From Streptomyces kanamyceticus (GTDB lineage Bacteria; Actinomycetota; Actinomycetes; Streptomycetales; Streptomycetaceae): a stretch of 64,000 bases of DNA. Position 1 is the first letter of the stretch. Each line of letters begins with the position of its first letter. Location: contig NZ_CP023699.1 in the NCBI RefSeq assembly GCF_008704495.1, positions 1,798,001 through 1,862,000 of the forward strand. Reading direction: 5' to 3'. A program made the translations under genes and the position numbers. Shown one piece after another: positions 51,034-63,421 of this stretch. The notes under the pieces are model-generated. The model saw nothing but the letters and a program-made list of their open reading frames with translations, was not told the DNA's origin and ran no database searches.

Positions 51034-52059
51034 TCACTCCTGGGTGAAGGGGGCGGCTTCGACGAGGTGGAGCCGGGGCGCGGCGACGGTGCCGACGTGC
51101 TGCGCGCCGGTGAGGGCGAACCGTGCGTCGCCGAGCAGCGACGCGTACTCGGCGAGGGTGCGTTCCCGGCCGCCGATGAGCATCATCACCAGGTCCGAGT
51201 AGTCGTCCGTCGCGGCCGCGGGGCCTTCCGGGACGACGTCCTCCAGGAGCAGCAGGCGGGCGTCGGGCGCCACCGCGCAGCGCACCGTGCGCAGCAGCGT
51301 TCGGACCGTGTCGTCGTCCCAGTTGTGCAGGCAGCGGGCGACGCAGTAGACGTCGCCGCCCGTGGGCACCTCGGCGAAGAAGCTGCCGCCGACCAGGTCG
51401 CACCGGTCGGTGAGGCCCGCCGCGCGCATCCGCTCGCGTGCGGCGCCGAGTATCCGGGGACGGTCGAGGAGCGTTGCGGTGAGCCGCGGGTGTTTGCGCA
51501 GCGCCAGTTCGACGAGGGTGCCGTCGCCGCCGCCGAGGTCGACCAGGTGCTCCGCGCCGTCCAGGGCCATCCGGTCCAGCGCGGTGTCGAAGAAGGCGGC
51601 GGCGCTGCGGCCGAGGGACCTGGTGAACTCGCGGTCGTCGTCGGGATGGCTGTCGAGGTACGCGAAGTACGGCATTCCGTAGATCTTCTCGGCGGCGGGC
51701 TTACCCGTCCGAAGGGTGTGCTCCAGCTCCCGGAACAGCGGCAGCACGCGCTCCACCCCGATCGAGAGGAAGGCCCGCAGCGGTCCCGGCGCGTCGGTGC
51801 GCAGCAGCCGCGCCGCCTCGTTCAGCGCGAAGTGCCCGCGCGGTCCCTCGGTGAAGAAGTCGAGGCCCGCGAGGGCGCCCAGGGTCCTGCCGAGCGCGTC
51901 GGCGTCGGCGCCGAGTTTGGCCGCGAACTCCTCGACGGGGCGCGGCTCGTCGTCCAGGACGTCGGGGACGCCGAGCCGTGCCACGGCGTTGAGCGCGTGG
52001 ATCAGCCAGCTGCCGGTGGAGACCCGCAGCAGGAGTGCGCTCTGCTCCTGCGGCGTCAC
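51034..52059 (-). CDS. SAM-dependent O-methyltransferase (TcmN/DnrK type)
   Basis: Methyltransferase of 341 residues. An N-terminal dimerisation/winged-helix part (LLLRVSTGSWLIHALNAVARLGVPDVL) precedes the SAM motif VDLGGGDGTLVELAL, with LHNWDDDTVRTLLRTV as the catalytic-His segment. The family methylates phenolic hydroxyls of aromatic polyketides. GTG overlaps the halogenase stop (GTGA). Last gene of a three-gene minus-strand operon. Confidence 0.9.
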   Translation of the reverse strand: MTPQEQSALLLRVSTGSWLIHALNAVARLGVPDVLDDEPRPVEEFAAKLGADADALGRTLGALAGLDFFTEGPRGHFALNEAARLLRTDAPGPLRAFLSIGVERVLPLFRELEHTLRTGKPAAEKIYGMPYFAYLDSHPDDDREFTRSLGRSAAAFFDTALDRMALDGAEHLVDLGGGDGTLVELALRKHPRLTATLLDRPRILGAARERMRAAGLTDRCDLVGGSFFAEVPTGGDVYCVARCLHNWDDDTVRTLLRTVRCAVAPDARLLLLEDVVPEGPAAATDDYSDLVMMLIGGRERTLAEYASLLGDARFALTGAQHVGTVAAPRLHLVEAAPFTQE

Positions 52060-53348
52060 CGGCCCCGCTCCACGGTCAGCGGCGGCGCGGGGACGCGGTC
52101 GCGCAGCTCCTCCTCGATCTCCCACCGGTCCTCGGGCGGGCTGTCGAAGAAGTCGCCGCCGTCGGCGAGGCCGGACACCAGGGTCACGAAGTCGACTCCG
52201 GCGGGCAGTTCTTCGCCCCGGTCGAGGATGCTCTTGGCGTCCTCGTAGTACTCGCCGCGGTTCTTGCGCTGGTCGTAGAAGGCGCGGACGAAATCGAGGA
52301 TGCCGGTGAGGAAGCGCCGGTAGCCCTCCTCGTAGCGCCGTCCCGTCTCGTGCGCGGTGGCGGGGGTGTCGAGCATCGTCCCCGCCGCGGTGGCCGCGGT
52401 GGTGCCGCCGCGCAGGGCGAGGGTGACGCCGGTGGAGAGCAGCGGGTCGACGAAGCAGGCGGCGTCGCCGACGGCGAGCCAGCCGGGTCCGTGGAAGCGC
52501 TCCAGGTGGTACGACCAGTCCTTGATGGTGCGGAAGCCGCTGACGCGCGTCGCGGGCTCCATCATCTTGGCGACCTCGCGGGACTCGGCGGTCTGCTCGG
52601 CCCAGAGCTTCTCCGCGGTCAGGCCCGACTCCGCGAGCGTGGCGGTCGGGGTGACGTAGCCGATGCTGGTGGTGCCGTCGCCGAGCGGGATGAACCAGAG
52701 CCAGCCGCCCGGCCGGTACTCGATCAGGACGTTGCCGCTCTCCTGCCCCTCGTACCTCCGGCAGCCCTGGTAGTACGCCCAGACGGCGATGTTGCGCAGG
52801 TCCTCGTGCCACCGGATGAGGTCGAAGTGGCGTCCGAGCCAACGCTGTTGGCCCGACGCGTCGATCACTAAATCGGCGTGCGCCTCGACCGGGTCGCCGC
52901 CGCGCGGCTGGTAGCGCACGCCGGTCACGCGCTCGCCGTCGACGAGCGGTTCCTTGACGGTGGCGTCCTCCACGACGTGGGCGCCGAGCTCCCTGGCGCG
53001 GGTGAGCAGGAGCGCGTCGAAGTCGGCGCGGCGCACCTGGTAGGCGTACGGGTAGGGGCCGCCCTCGGCGAAGGCGAAGGTCCACTTCGGCAGGTCGCGG
53101 CCCCACACCAGGGTGGCGCCGTACTTCCTCACGAGCCCCATGTTCTCCAGGCGTTCGCGCAGACCGAGCCGGTCCAGGGTGGGCCACACGCCGGGGATGA
53201 GGGACTCGCCGATGTGGTAGCGGGGGAACTTCTCGCGTTCCAGGACGAGGACGCCGCGGCCCTCGGTGGCGAGCAGTGCGGCGGTGGAGGCACCGGCCGG
53301 GCCGCCGCCGACCACCACCACGTCGTAGCGACGCTGGGGGTCACTCAT
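52056..53348 (-). CDS. flavin-dependent halogenase (phenol/carrier type) or close FAD oxidoreductase
   Basis: Flavoprotein of 430 residues. The FAD motif is VVVGGGPAGASTAALLA, followed by the halogenase-like FPRYHIGESLIP, the WxWxIP motif as GWLWFIPLGDG and a C-terminal FVDPLLSTGVTLAL. These are found in halogenases acting on phenols or carrier-bound rings. WxWxIP blocks monooxygenase activity in true halogenases, so a chlorinated or brominated product is likely. ATG at 53348 overlaps the upstream ABM gene by 8 bp. Confidence 0.82.
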   Translation of the reverse strand: MSDPQRRYDVVVVGGGPAGASTAALLATEGRGVLVLEREKFPRYHIGESLIPGVWPTLDRLGLRERLENMGLVRKYGATLVWGRDLPKWTFAFAEGGPYPYAYQVRRADFDALLLTRARELGAHVVEDATVKEPLVDGERVTGVRYQPRGGDPVEAHADLVIDASGQQRWLGRHFDLIRWHEDLRNIAVWAYYQGCRRYEGQESGNVLIEYRPGGWLWFIPLGDGTTSIGYVTPTATLAESGLTAEKLWAEQTAESREVAKMMEPATRVSGFRTIKDWSYHLERFHGPGWLAVGDAACFVDPLLSTGVTLALRGGTTAATAAGTMLDTPATAHETGRRYEEGYRRFLTGILDFVRAFYDQRKNRGEYYEDAKSILDRGEELPAGVDFVTLVSGLADGGDFFDSPPEDRWEIEEELRDRVPAPPLTVERGR

Positions 53349-53700
53349 CACCTGTTCCTTCCTTCGCTCCCTCGGCCTCTTCGGTGACGTGCGTGTAGAC
53401 GACGTCGTACGCGCCCTGCTTGCCCTGGGTCAGTTCGCCGATCGGCATGAAGTGCGGGGCGGACGCGGGGTCCCGCACCATCGCCTCGAAGTCCTCGCGT
53501 CGGCGCCACTGCGTGTAGTCGACGACCTGGTAGCCGTCGACGCTGCGGTGCACGTTGCCGGAGACGTAGCCGGGCCGGTGCCGGATCAGCTCCTCGTGCG
53601 CCTTGACGATCAGGTCGACCAGCTTCTGCTGGTCCCGCGGCTTGGTCGGGAACAGGTTGATGAACGTGGCGAATTCGTTGTCAGCGGAGATCTCGGCCAT
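53341..53700 (-). CDS. antibiotic biosynthesis monooxygenase (ABM) family protein
   Basis: Protein of 119 residues with one ABM/ferredoxin-like domain: FATFINLFPTKPRDQQKLVDLIVKAHEELIRHRPGYVSGNVHRS and YQVVDYTQWRRREDFEAMV. Such small cofactor-free oxygenases oxidise anthrone-type intermediates to quinones, or act as cyclases. It is divergent from the methyltransferase at 53836. Confidence 0.88.
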   Translation of the reverse strand: MAEISADNEFATFINLFPTKPRDQQKLVDLIVKAHEELIRHRPGYVSGNVHRSVDGYQVVDYTQWRRREDFEAMVRDPASAPHFMPIGELTQGKQGAYDVVYTHVTEEAEGAKEGTGDE

Positions 53701-53835
53701 GTGGAGCTGCCCTCACTCTCTCGGTTGCCTCTTGCGCGGTTGCCTCTTGCGCGGCTTGAGTCATTATGTAGAGTCGTTGATTGAGTAAGTCAATGGATTG
53801 GTCCCTGAATTGCTTCACCGGAGGAGCACCTCACC
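53701..53835. promoter_or_regulatory. Divergent promoter region of the type II PKS operons
   Basis: 135 bp between divergent operons. Contains an exact 15-bp tandem duplication CGGTTGCCTCTTGCG (53722-53736, 53737-53751) and then TTGATTGAGTAAGTCAA (about 53776-53792), a near-palindrome with 5/6-matching arms. Likely site of cluster regulation. Confidence 0.55.
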
Positions 53836-54864
53836 ATGACGTCAACTCCCTTACGCCCCACGCCCGAAGCCGCAACGAAGCTGCGCGAGCTGGGCATGAG
53901 CCTCGGCTTCGCGGGCGCCCTGCGGGCCGCCGTCGAGCTCGGCGTCCCGGACGCCCTCGACGAGGAACCGCGCACCGCGGCCGAGATCGCCCCCCAAGTC
54001 GGCGCGCACGCACCGACGTTGGAGCGCCTGCTGCGCGCGCTCGGTCCGCACGGCGTCTTCGATGAGCGGGCCGGGCGCCGCTTCGCGCACACCGACCTCT
54101 CCCGGCTCCTGCGCGAAGACGCCCCGGGCGGCATGCGGTTCATCGTGCTGTGGGCCACCGCGCCCTGGACCTGGCAGGCCTGGCCGCTGCTCGCCGACGC
54201 GGTGCGCACCGGCGAGCGGGTCTTCGACACCCTCTTCGGCAAGCAGTTCTTCGCGCACCTCGCCGAGGACGACCCGGCGGCCGCCGAGACCTTCGACCGG
54301 GCGATGACCCAGTCGAGCCGCATCACGTCGGCGCCGGTCGCCGACGCCCTCGACCTCACGGGGGTGGACTCCGTCGTGGACATCGGCGGCGGCCAGGGCC
54401 ACCTCGTACACACCCTCCTGGAGCGCCACGAGGGCCTGCGCGGCACGCTGTTCGACCTGCCGGGCGTGGTCGCGGGCGCGCTGCCCGGGTTGCGCGAGGG
54501 CCCGCTGGCCGAGCGCTGCGAGATCGTCGGCGGCGACTGCCGCGAGTCCGTGCCCAAGGGCAGGGACCTCTACCTGTGCAAGAACGTCCTGGAGTGGGAC
54601 GACGAGAGCTCGCTCGCCGCGCTGCGCGCCATGGCGGCGGCGGGGCGGCCCGGATCGCGCGTCGCACTGGTGCAGAACCTCGTCGAGGACAGCACGGAGC
54701 TCAAGGTCACCACCGCCATGGACCTCTTCCTGCTGCTCAACGTCGGCGGCAAGAAGCACACCGCGGCGGGCCTCGCCGACCTCTTCGCCGAGGCGGGTCT
54801 CACCTATCACGGCTACCGCCCGGTGCCGGGCACCAGCCTGCACGTGGTGGAGGGCACCGTATGA
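53836..54864 (+). CDS. SAM-dependent O-methyltransferase
   Basis: Methyltransferase of 342 residues. The N-terminal helix-rich region [18 protein letters not shown] precedes the SAM-binding [15 protein letters not shown] and [19 protein letters not shown]. The usual catalytic His segment (LHxWDD) reads LEWDD, so the general base may differ and it could act as a non-methylating or C-hydroxylating relative, as known for DnrK/RdmB-type proteins. First gene of the plus-strand PKS operon. Confidence 0.85.
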   Translation: MTSTPLRPTPEAATKLRELGMSLGFAGALRAAVELGVPDALDEEPRTAAEIAPQVGAHAPTLERLLRALGPHGVFDERAGRRFAHTDLSRLLREDAPGGMRFIVLWATAPWTWQAWPLLADAVRTGERVFDTLFGKQFFAHLAEDDPAAAETFDRAMTQSSRITSAPVADALDLTGVDSVVDIGGGQGHLVHTLLERHEGLRGTLFDLPGVVAGALPGLREGPLAERCEIVGGDCRESVPKGRDLYLCKNVLEWDDESSLAALRAMAAAGRPGSRVALVQNLVEDSTELKVTTAMDLFLLLNVGGKKHTAAGLADLFAEAGLTYHGYRPVPGTSLHVVEGTV

Positions 54865-55181
54865 GCGAGGAGGAGCCGCGCCTTCGCGTGCTCTTCCTCG
54901 TCCGCGTGGAGAGCGGCGGCGCCGACCGGTTCGTCACGGCGTACGAGCGGATACGCCATCAAGTCGCCCAGGCGGAAGGGCACTTGGGAGACGAGCTCTG
55001 TCAGTCCCTCGCCGACCCCGACGAATGGCTCATCACCAGCGAGTGGGCCTCGGCCGCGCACTACCGCGCCTGGGCCGAGAGCCCCGGCCAGCCGGACCTC
55101 GCCGCTCCCATCACGGCGGCATCGGCCGGTTACGTCCACAAACCCTTCGCGGTGCGGCTGCGCACGGCAGCACCGCTCTGA
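54861..55181 (+). CDS. antibiotic biosynthesis monooxygenase (ABM) family protein
   Basis: Protein of 106 residues: [42 protein letters not shown] and [19 protein letters not shown], a single ABM domain. Distinct from the ABM protein at 53341. The ATG overlaps the methyltransferase stop (ATGA). Probably oxidises or helps cyclise the polyketide. Confidence 0.85.
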   Translation: MSEEEPRLRVLFLVRVESGGADRFVTAYERIRHQVAQAEGHLGDELCQSLADPDEWLITSEWASAAHYRAWAESPGQPDLAAPITAASAGYVHKPFAVRLRTAAPL

Positions 55182-55208
55182 TCCGACCCAACGGGGACAA
55201 GGAGAACC

Positions 55209-55604
55209 ATGACCACGCACACCGTGCGCGTCGTCGACGCACGCGATGCCGTGCCCAATACCCGGCGCGGCGGCGAACTGCGCACCCTGCTCACGCCGCC
55301 GACGGTGGGGGCCACGTCCGGCTTCATGGGCGTCGCCCGCATCACGCCGGGCGACTGGATCGCCGAGCACTACCACCCGTATTCCGAGGAGTTCCTCTAC
55401 GTCGTGCAGGGCGATGTCATCGTCGAACTCGACGACGTGCCGCACCGGTTGGGACCCGACCAGGCCCTGATGGTGCCCATCGGCATGCGCCACCGGGTCC
55501 GCAACGCGGGCAACGTCGACGTACGCATCGTCTTCCACCTCGGCCCGCTCGCGCCCCGGCCCGACCTCGGGCACGTGGACACCGAACAGCGGGACGGGAC
55601 ATGA
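55209..55604 (+). CDS. cupin-type polyketide cyclase (RemF/TcmJ-like)
   Basis: Single-cupin protein of 131 residues. The metal-binding motifs are [18 protein letters not shown] and a later MRHRVRN; the His ligands and Glu are present. In aromatic polyketide clusters (resistomycin, tetracenomycin, pentangular compounds) such cupins direct ring closure. The stop overlaps the KS-alpha ATG. Confidence 0.88.
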   Translation: MTTHTVRVVDARDAVPNTRRGGELRTLLTPPTVGATSGFMGVARITPGDWIAEHYHPYSEEFLYVVQGDVIVELDDVPHRLGPDQALMVPIGMRHRVRNAGNVDVRIVFHLGPLAPRPDLGHVDTEQRDGT

Positions 55605-56859
55605 CCCGGCAGGTCGCCGTCACGGGGGTGGGCGTCGTGGCGCCCGGCGCGATCGGCTCGGACGCCTTCGTCGAACTCCTCGGCTCCGGGCGCACCGCCA
55701 CCCGCGCCATCACGCTCTTCGATCCGACGGGCTTCCGCTCGCGAATGGCGGCCGAGTGCGACTTCGACCCGGCCGAGCACGGCCTGAGCGCGCACGAGGC
55801 CCAACGCATGGACCGCTACGTACAGTTCGCCGCGGTCGCGGCGCGCGAGGCGCTCGACGCGGCCGGTCTCGACATGGCCGCCGAGGATCCCTGGCGCACC
55901 GGCGTCTCGCTGGGCAGCGCGGTCGGCGGCACCACCCTCCTGGAGTCGGACTACATCCGCGCCTCCGCCCGCGGCAGCAGCTGGGAGGTCGACCACGAAC
56001 GCACCTCGCCCGCCCTGCACCGCGTCTTCTCGCCCGCCCCGCTGGCCGGTGAGATCGCCGAACTCAGCGGCGCCCAGGGCGTGGTGCACACCGTCTCCAC
56101 GGGCTGCACATCGGGGCTCGACGCGGTCGGCTACGCCTTCCAGGCCATCGCGGAGGGCCGCGCCGACGTCATGATCACCGGCGCTTCGGAGTCACCCGTC
56201 TCCCCCATCACCGTCTCCTGCTTCGACGCGATCAGGGCCACCTCCGAGCGCAACGACGCGCCGGAAAGCGCCTCGCGCCCCTTCGACAGGGACCGGGACG
56301 GCTTCGTGCTCGGCGAGGGCGCCGCCGTCCTCGTCCTGGAGGAGCTGGAGCACGCGCGGCGGCGCGGCGCCGAAGTCCACTGCCTGGTCGGCGGCTTCGC
56401 GACCCGCAGCAACGCGTACCACATGACGGGTCTGACCAGGGAGGGCATCGAGCTGGCCGAATCCATCGAGCGCGCGATGCGGCAGGCGGACCGGGGGCCC
56501 GACGCGATCGACTACATCAACGCGCACGGCTCGGGCACCAAGCAGAACGACCGGCACGAGACGGCCTCCTTCAAGCTCGCCCTCGGCGGGCGCGCCCGCG
56601 AGGTGCCGATCAGCTCCATCAAGTCGATGGTCGGGCACTCGCTCGGCGCGATCGGCGCGATCGAACTGGCCGCCTGCGTCCTGGCGATGGACGAATCCCT
56701 CGTCCCGCCGACCGCGAACCTGGAGAACGCCGACCCCGAATGCGACCTGGACTACGTGCCGGTGACGGCACGTCAGGCACGCCTGGACACCGTGCTGTCC
56801 GTCGGCAGCGGGTTCGGCGGCTTCCAGTCGGCCGTCGTCCTGGACCGGAGGGGGCTGAG

Positions 56860-56863
<4 letters not shown>
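55601..56863 (+). CDS. type II PKS ketosynthase alpha (KS-alpha)
   Basis: Protein of 420 residues with a complete triad: Cys in [13 protein letters not shown], His in [13 protein letters not shown] and His in [13 protein letters not shown]. It builds the poly-beta-ketone chain together with KS-beta. Overlaps cupin and KS-beta genes by 4 bp, giving coupled, stoichiometric expression. Confidence 0.95.
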
Positions 56864-59337
<2,474 letters not shown>

Positions 59338-59341
59338 GGCC

Positions 59342-60004
59342 TCAGCCGCGGTCACCGCCCTGACCGGTGATCAGCGACGCCGCGATCGCCTTGTTCACGG
59401 CGTCGATCCGCGAGGTGGCGCCCAACTTGGCGAAGATGTTGCGCAGATGGTGCTTCACGGTGCCCTCGGCCACCGCGAGCTGGCGTGCCGTCTGGCCGTT
59501 GGTCATGCCCTGGGCGACCAGGGTCATGACCTCGCGCTCGCGGGCGGAGAGCAGCCCCGGCTCGGAGGGAGCCGGGGCGTGCACCTGCGTCATGCTCGCC
59601 CGGGAGACCGACAGGACGACCCGTTCGTCGTCGGCGACCACGGCCCGTACCGCCGCGACGAGGTCCTGCCGCGAAACGGTCTTGAGCAGATAGCCGCGCG
59701 CCCCGCCCCTGAGCAGTTCCTGCACGATGCGCGGCTCGTCGTACACGCTCACCATGATCACTCGCACCGCGGGGACCACGTCGAGGATGCGCCGCAGCGT
59801 CCCCGCGGCGTCGCGGTCCGGCAGCCCGACGTCGAGCAGCACCACGTCGGGGGACTTGGCCGCGATCACCTCGACCGCCCTGGCGCCGTCCCCCGCCTCG
59901 CCGACGACCAGGAACTCCGGTTCCGCGTTGAGCATTTCGCTCAGTCCGTCGCGCACCAGGGTGTGGTCGTCGACGATCACGATGCGGGTCACCACGGTCT
60001 GCAT
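59342..60004 (-). CDS. NarL/LuxR-type response regulator
   Basis: Regulator of 220 residues. The receiver domain has VIVDDHTLVRDGL, phosphorylated Asp in VVLLDVGLPDRDA and Lys in GYLLKTVSRQDL. The LuxR HTH is LLSAREREVMTLVAQGMTNGQTARQLAVAEGTVKHHLRNIF. It follows its kinase with a 7-bp gap. Likely cluster-specific control. Confidence 0.92.
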   Translation of the reverse strand: MQTVVTRIVIVDDHTLVRDGLSEMLNAEPEFLVVGEAGDGARAVEVIAAKSPDVVLLDVGLPDRDAAGTLRRILDVVPAVRVIMVSVYDEPRIVQELLRGGARGYLLKTVSRQDLVAAVRAVVADDERVVLSVSRASMTQVHAPAPSEPGLLSAREREVMTLVAQGMTNGQTARQLAVAEGTVKHHLRNIFAKLGATSRIDAVNKAIAASLITGQGGDRG

Positions 60005-60011
60005 CCGCGCC

Positions 60012-61103
60012 TCATCCGCTCTTCGTGGGAAGCAGGAACTCGACGAAGACGCCCCTGCCCGTATGACTGGAGATGGCGACCGAGCCGCCGAGGCGCTCGA
60101 TGCGCTCGCGCATCGAGGCGAGCCCCACGCCGCCGGGGCGCCTGGCCACCTCGAAGCCGACCCCGTCGTCCTCGACCACCGCCCGCGTCTCGTGCGGCGC
60201 GATGTCGACGCGCACGGTGACCGTGCTCGCCATGGAGTGCGCGAAGGCGTTGCGCAGGGCCTCGCGCAGCGCCTGGAAGAGCTCGTCCATGGTGTCGTCG
60301 GAGAGCCAGCACTCGTGCCCGGTGACGACGATGTCGAAGGCGGCGCCCGGCGCGCACAGCGCCTGCGCGCAGTGCCGCAGCGCGTTCTCCAGGCCCTCGA
60401 TGCGGGCGTGCACCCGCAGCTCGGACGCGAGCTGCCTGACCTCTTCGAGCGCGGTGCGCAGCGAGTTCTCCGCCTCCACCAGTTTGGCGTCCGCCGAGGG
60501 GGCGTCCAACGCCTGGTACAGGCGCACCAGTTCGACGTTCTGCTTGGCCACGCTCACCGCGTACCCGACCCGGTCGTGCAGGTCACGGGAGATGCGGCGG
60601 CGGTTCTCCAGGAAGCTCTGGGCCGTCTCGTGGAGCATCTGCCTGGTCTTGGTCTCCAGGGCGGCCTGGAACCGCCACATGATGCTGTGGTGCAGACTGA
60701 CGGCCGCGTCCACGGTGCACCGCGAGGTGTCCGGGTGGTGCGTCATGGACGCCGCGACCGCCTCCACGACCACGTCGAAGAGCAGCATCACGGCGGTGCG
60801 CGGATCCTCCAGGCGCCAGTCGGCCTGGTAGGGGAAGGAGACGGTGCCGTCGCCCGTGCCGCGTTCGGCGTCGACCGAGCGCATCCGCTCCAGGGGACGG
60901 CGGCTGCCGAGCGCCTGCAGCGAGTCCTCGATCACGGCCCGGGCCTGAAGGGTGCAGAAGTTCAGCACGCGCGGGTCGTCGACCCCCACGCCCGAGGCGA
61001 GCAGGCGCTGTTCGTAGTGGTGGAGCACGGACTCGAGACGGGCCCCCAGGGCCTCGGCGATCTCGGGTCCGCGGCTTAAATGATCAGTGGCAGCCTCGTT
61101 CAC
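60012..61103 (-). CDS. soluble sensor histidine kinase (HisKA_3)
   Basis: Kinase of 363 residues without membrane segments. An N-terminal helical sensing region (about 1-185; ALGARLESVLHHYEQRLL, CTVDAAVSLHHSIMWRFQAALE) precedes the phospho-His site RRISRDLHDRVGYAVSVAKQNVEL and the ATPase with ALREALRNAFAHSMA, DDGVGFE and GVGLASMRERIERLGG. GTG at 61103 with GGGGGAGG 6 bp upstream. Probably senses a cytoplasmic signal such as a pathway intermediate. Confidence 0.9.
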   Translation of the reverse strand: MNEAATDHLSRGPEIAEALGARLESVLHHYEQRLLASGVGVDDPRVLNFCTLQARAVIEDSLQALGSRRPLERMRSVDAERGTGDGTVSFPYQADWRLEDPRTAVMLLFDVVVEAVAASMTHHPDTSRCTVDAAVSLHHSIMWRFQAALETKTRQMLHETAQSFLENRRRISRDLHDRVGYAVSVAKQNVELVRLYQALDAPSADAKLVEAENSLRTALEEVRQLASELRVHARIEGLENALRHCAQALCAPGAAFDIVVTGHECWLSDDTMDELFQALREALRNAFAHSMASTVTVRVDIAPHETRAVVEDDGVGFEVARRPGGVGLASMRERIERLGGSVAISSHTGRGVFVEFLLPTKSG

Positions 61104-61612
61104 GGCAGCCTCCCCCGTTTCGGTCGCGCGGTCTCGCGGGAGGGCCGGGCGTGCGGTGCGCGCGCCGCGGTCTCCCGCCGGCCGGGCGGAGTCGGGCCCG
61201 CGGGCAGGCCACGGCGTGCACCGGTCACGGTCCCCCGTACTGGTCAAGTGCACGATCATGGTCGGTCAGCACTGCCCCTCCGCCTTCGGCCCGCGGCAGG
61301 CAGGTAAGTGTCACCCGAGGGTCCCGCCACGCTACGAGTGACGGTACTCCGGTCATCCCGCAGGCCGTCAATGTCGCAATATGCCGATTCGGACAGCCGA
61401 CTGGTCCACTGGGACAGGCGGTGTCCCCCGTCCGACCCGCGTCGGCTCTGCCGAAGGAGGGATGTCCCCTCCCCCGGGTGCCATAGGCCGCCCTGCCACC
61501 CCCAGCCGTACGGATCTGTCCTTGGGCCGGATGCGTTGAGCGGCCCCACCTGCCGCGATTAGGGTCGGTGGGGCCGACCCATCACGCAGGCTTCGTGCAC
61601 AGGGGGTACACG
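61104..61612. promoter_or_regulatory. 509-bp intergenic region between kinase and carboxyltransferase genes
   Basis: No gene supported. It holds a promoter for the carboxyltransferase: TTGAGC (61536-61541), 18-bp spacer, TAGGGT (61560-61565). There is also GGGTCGG-tgggg-CCGACCC (61562-61580) overlapping the expected start site, and GGGACA-ggcgg-TGTCCC (61411-61427). The dyads may be operators; the left part probably contains the kinase promoter. Confidence 0.55.
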
Positions 61613-63421
61613 ATGACCGTGAGCAGCGCCCGACCACACCATGCCGCCGCATCCGACCCGGCCGTGGAGGACACCGACTCCGACTGGGCCGTGTGCGACG
61701 CCTGCCGCGGGGTGGTCTACCGCACGCGGCTGCGGCGCGCCCTTCGGGTCTGCCCGGACTGCGGCCACCACCACAGGCTGAGCGCTCCCGAGCGGCTGAG
61801 CACGCTCCTGGACCCGGGCTCCGTACGGCAGTTGGACTTCCCCGTCGCCGCGCGGGACCCGCTGGACTTCACCGACACCCAGCCGTACGCCGAGCGCCTC
61901 GCCCGCGCCCGCGCCGCCACCGGTCTCGACGAGGCGGTGCTCTGCGCGCGGGGCAGCCTGGCCGGGCGGCCCGTGGTCGTGGCGGTCATGGACTTCCGGT
62001 TCCTCGGCGGCAGTCTCGGCAGCGCGGTCGGCGAACTCGTCACGCGCGCGGCCGAGGAGGCGCTGCGCACCCGCACGCCGTTCCTCGTCGTCACCGCGTC
62101 GGGCGGGGCCCGGATGCAGGAGGGCGCCCACTCGCTCATGCAGATGGCCAAGACCGGCTCCGCGTTCGCGCGGCTGCGGGCGGCCGGGGTGTTCACCGTC
62201 TCGCTGATCACCGACCCGACGTACGGCGGTGTCGCCGCGTCCTTCGCCACGCTCGCCGACGTGATCGTCGCCGAGTCCGGCACCCGGCTCGGCTTCGCGG
62301 GGCCGCGCGTGATCGAGCAGACGATCCGCCAGCGGCTGCCCGACGGCTTCCAGACCGCCGAGTTCCTGCTCCAGCACGGCCTGGTGGACGGAGTGTACCG
62401 GCGCGGCGCGCTGCGCCCCGCGCTCGCGCGGCTGCTCGCGGCCGCCGACCGCCCGGCCGGGCGGGGGCCCGCGCGCGAGCCCCTCTCCGACCCCGCGCGC
62501 GAACCAGCGCCCGACCCCGCGCCGAACGAGCCGCCCGAGTACGTCGTGAACGAGCCGCCCGAGTACGTCGTGACCGATCCCGCGCTCCTCCCCGACCGCG
62601 CCCCGTGGCCGGTGGTCAAGGGCTCGCGCGCGCTGGAGCGCCCCACCGTCCTGGACTACGCGGGCCGCGTCCTCGACGGCTTCGAGGAGCTGCGCGGGGA
62701 CCGCGCCTCCGGCGACTGCGCCGCCATGGTCGGCGGCATCGGCACCCTGGACGGCGTGCCCGTGATGCTCATCGGCCACCAGAAGGGGCACACCCACGCC
62801 GAACTGGCCGCCCGCAACTACGCGATGGCGTCCCCGGCCGGTTACCGCAAGGCGGGGCGCCTGATGTGTCTCGCCGCCCGCCTCGGCCTGCCCGTGGTGA
62901 CCCTCATCGACACGCCGGGCGCCCACCCGGGCATCGAGGCGGAGGAGAAGGGACAGGCCTTCGCGATCGCCGAGAGCCTCTGCCTGATGAGCACCCTGCC
63001 CGTCCCGGTGGTCGCCGTCGTCATCGGCGAGGGCGGCAGCGGCGGCGCGCTCGGGCTCGCCGTCGCCGACCACGTGCTGATCTGCGAGAACGCCACGTAC
63101 TCGGTGATCAGTCCGGAGGGCTGCGCCGCGATCCTGTGGCAGGACCCCGCGGCCGCGCCCCGGGCCGCCGACGAACTCGGCCTGGTGCCCGAGCGGTTGC
63201 TGCGGCACGGCATCGTGGACGGCGTGCTGCGCGAGCCGGACGGCGGCGCGCACACCGACCCGGGCCTGGCCGCCGAGCGGCTGCGCGGCGCGCTCCGGTG
63301 GGCCCTGCGGGACTGCCTCGCGCTCTCCCCCGCCGAGCTCGTCGCCCGGCGCACCCGGCGCTACCGGGACATGGACGGCTCGGTGCGGCACGGGGAGGCG
63401 CTGTGTTCCGCAAGGTACTGA
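61613..63421 (+). CDS. accDA: acetyl-CoA carboxylase carboxyltransferase, AccD-AccA fusion
   Basis: Protein of 602 residues. The N-terminal beta part has a zinc finger [26 protein letters not shown] and AccD core LIGG-like [22 protein letters not shown] and [18 protein letters not shown]. The C-terminal alpha part has [17 protein letters not shown] and [19 protein letters not shown] Pro-rich linker (about residues 280-330) contains an exact tandem repeat NEPPEYVV. It transfers carboxyl from biotin to acetyl-CoA for the PKS. Confidence 0.93.
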   Translation: MTVSSARPHHAAASDPAVEDTDSDWAVCDACRGVVYRTRLRRALRVCPDCGHHHRLSAPERLSTLLDPGSVRQLDFPVAARDPLDFTDTQPYAERLARARAATGLDEAVLCARGSLAGRPVVVAVMDFRFLGGSLGSAVGELVTRAAEEALRTRTPFLVVTASGGARMQEGAHSLMQMAKTGSAFARLRAAGVFTVSLITDPTYGGVAASFATLADVIVAESGTRLGFAGPRVIEQTIRQRLPDGFQTAEFLLQHGLVDGVYRRGALRPALARLLAAADRPAGRGPAREPLSDPAREPAPDPAPNEPPEYVVNEPPEYVVTDPALLPDRAPWPVVKGSRALERPTVLDYAGRVLDGFEELRGDRASGDCAAMVGGIGTLDGVPVMLIGHQKGHTHAELAARNYAMASPAGYRKAGRLMCLAARLGLPVVTLIDTPGAHPGIEAEEKGQAFAIAESLCLMSTLPVPVVAVVIGEGGSGGALGLAVADHVLICENATYSVISPEGCAAILWQDPAAAPRAADELGLVPERLLRHGIVDGVLREPDGGAHTDPGLAAERLRGALRWALRDCLALSPAELVARRTRRYRDMDGSVRHGEALCSARY

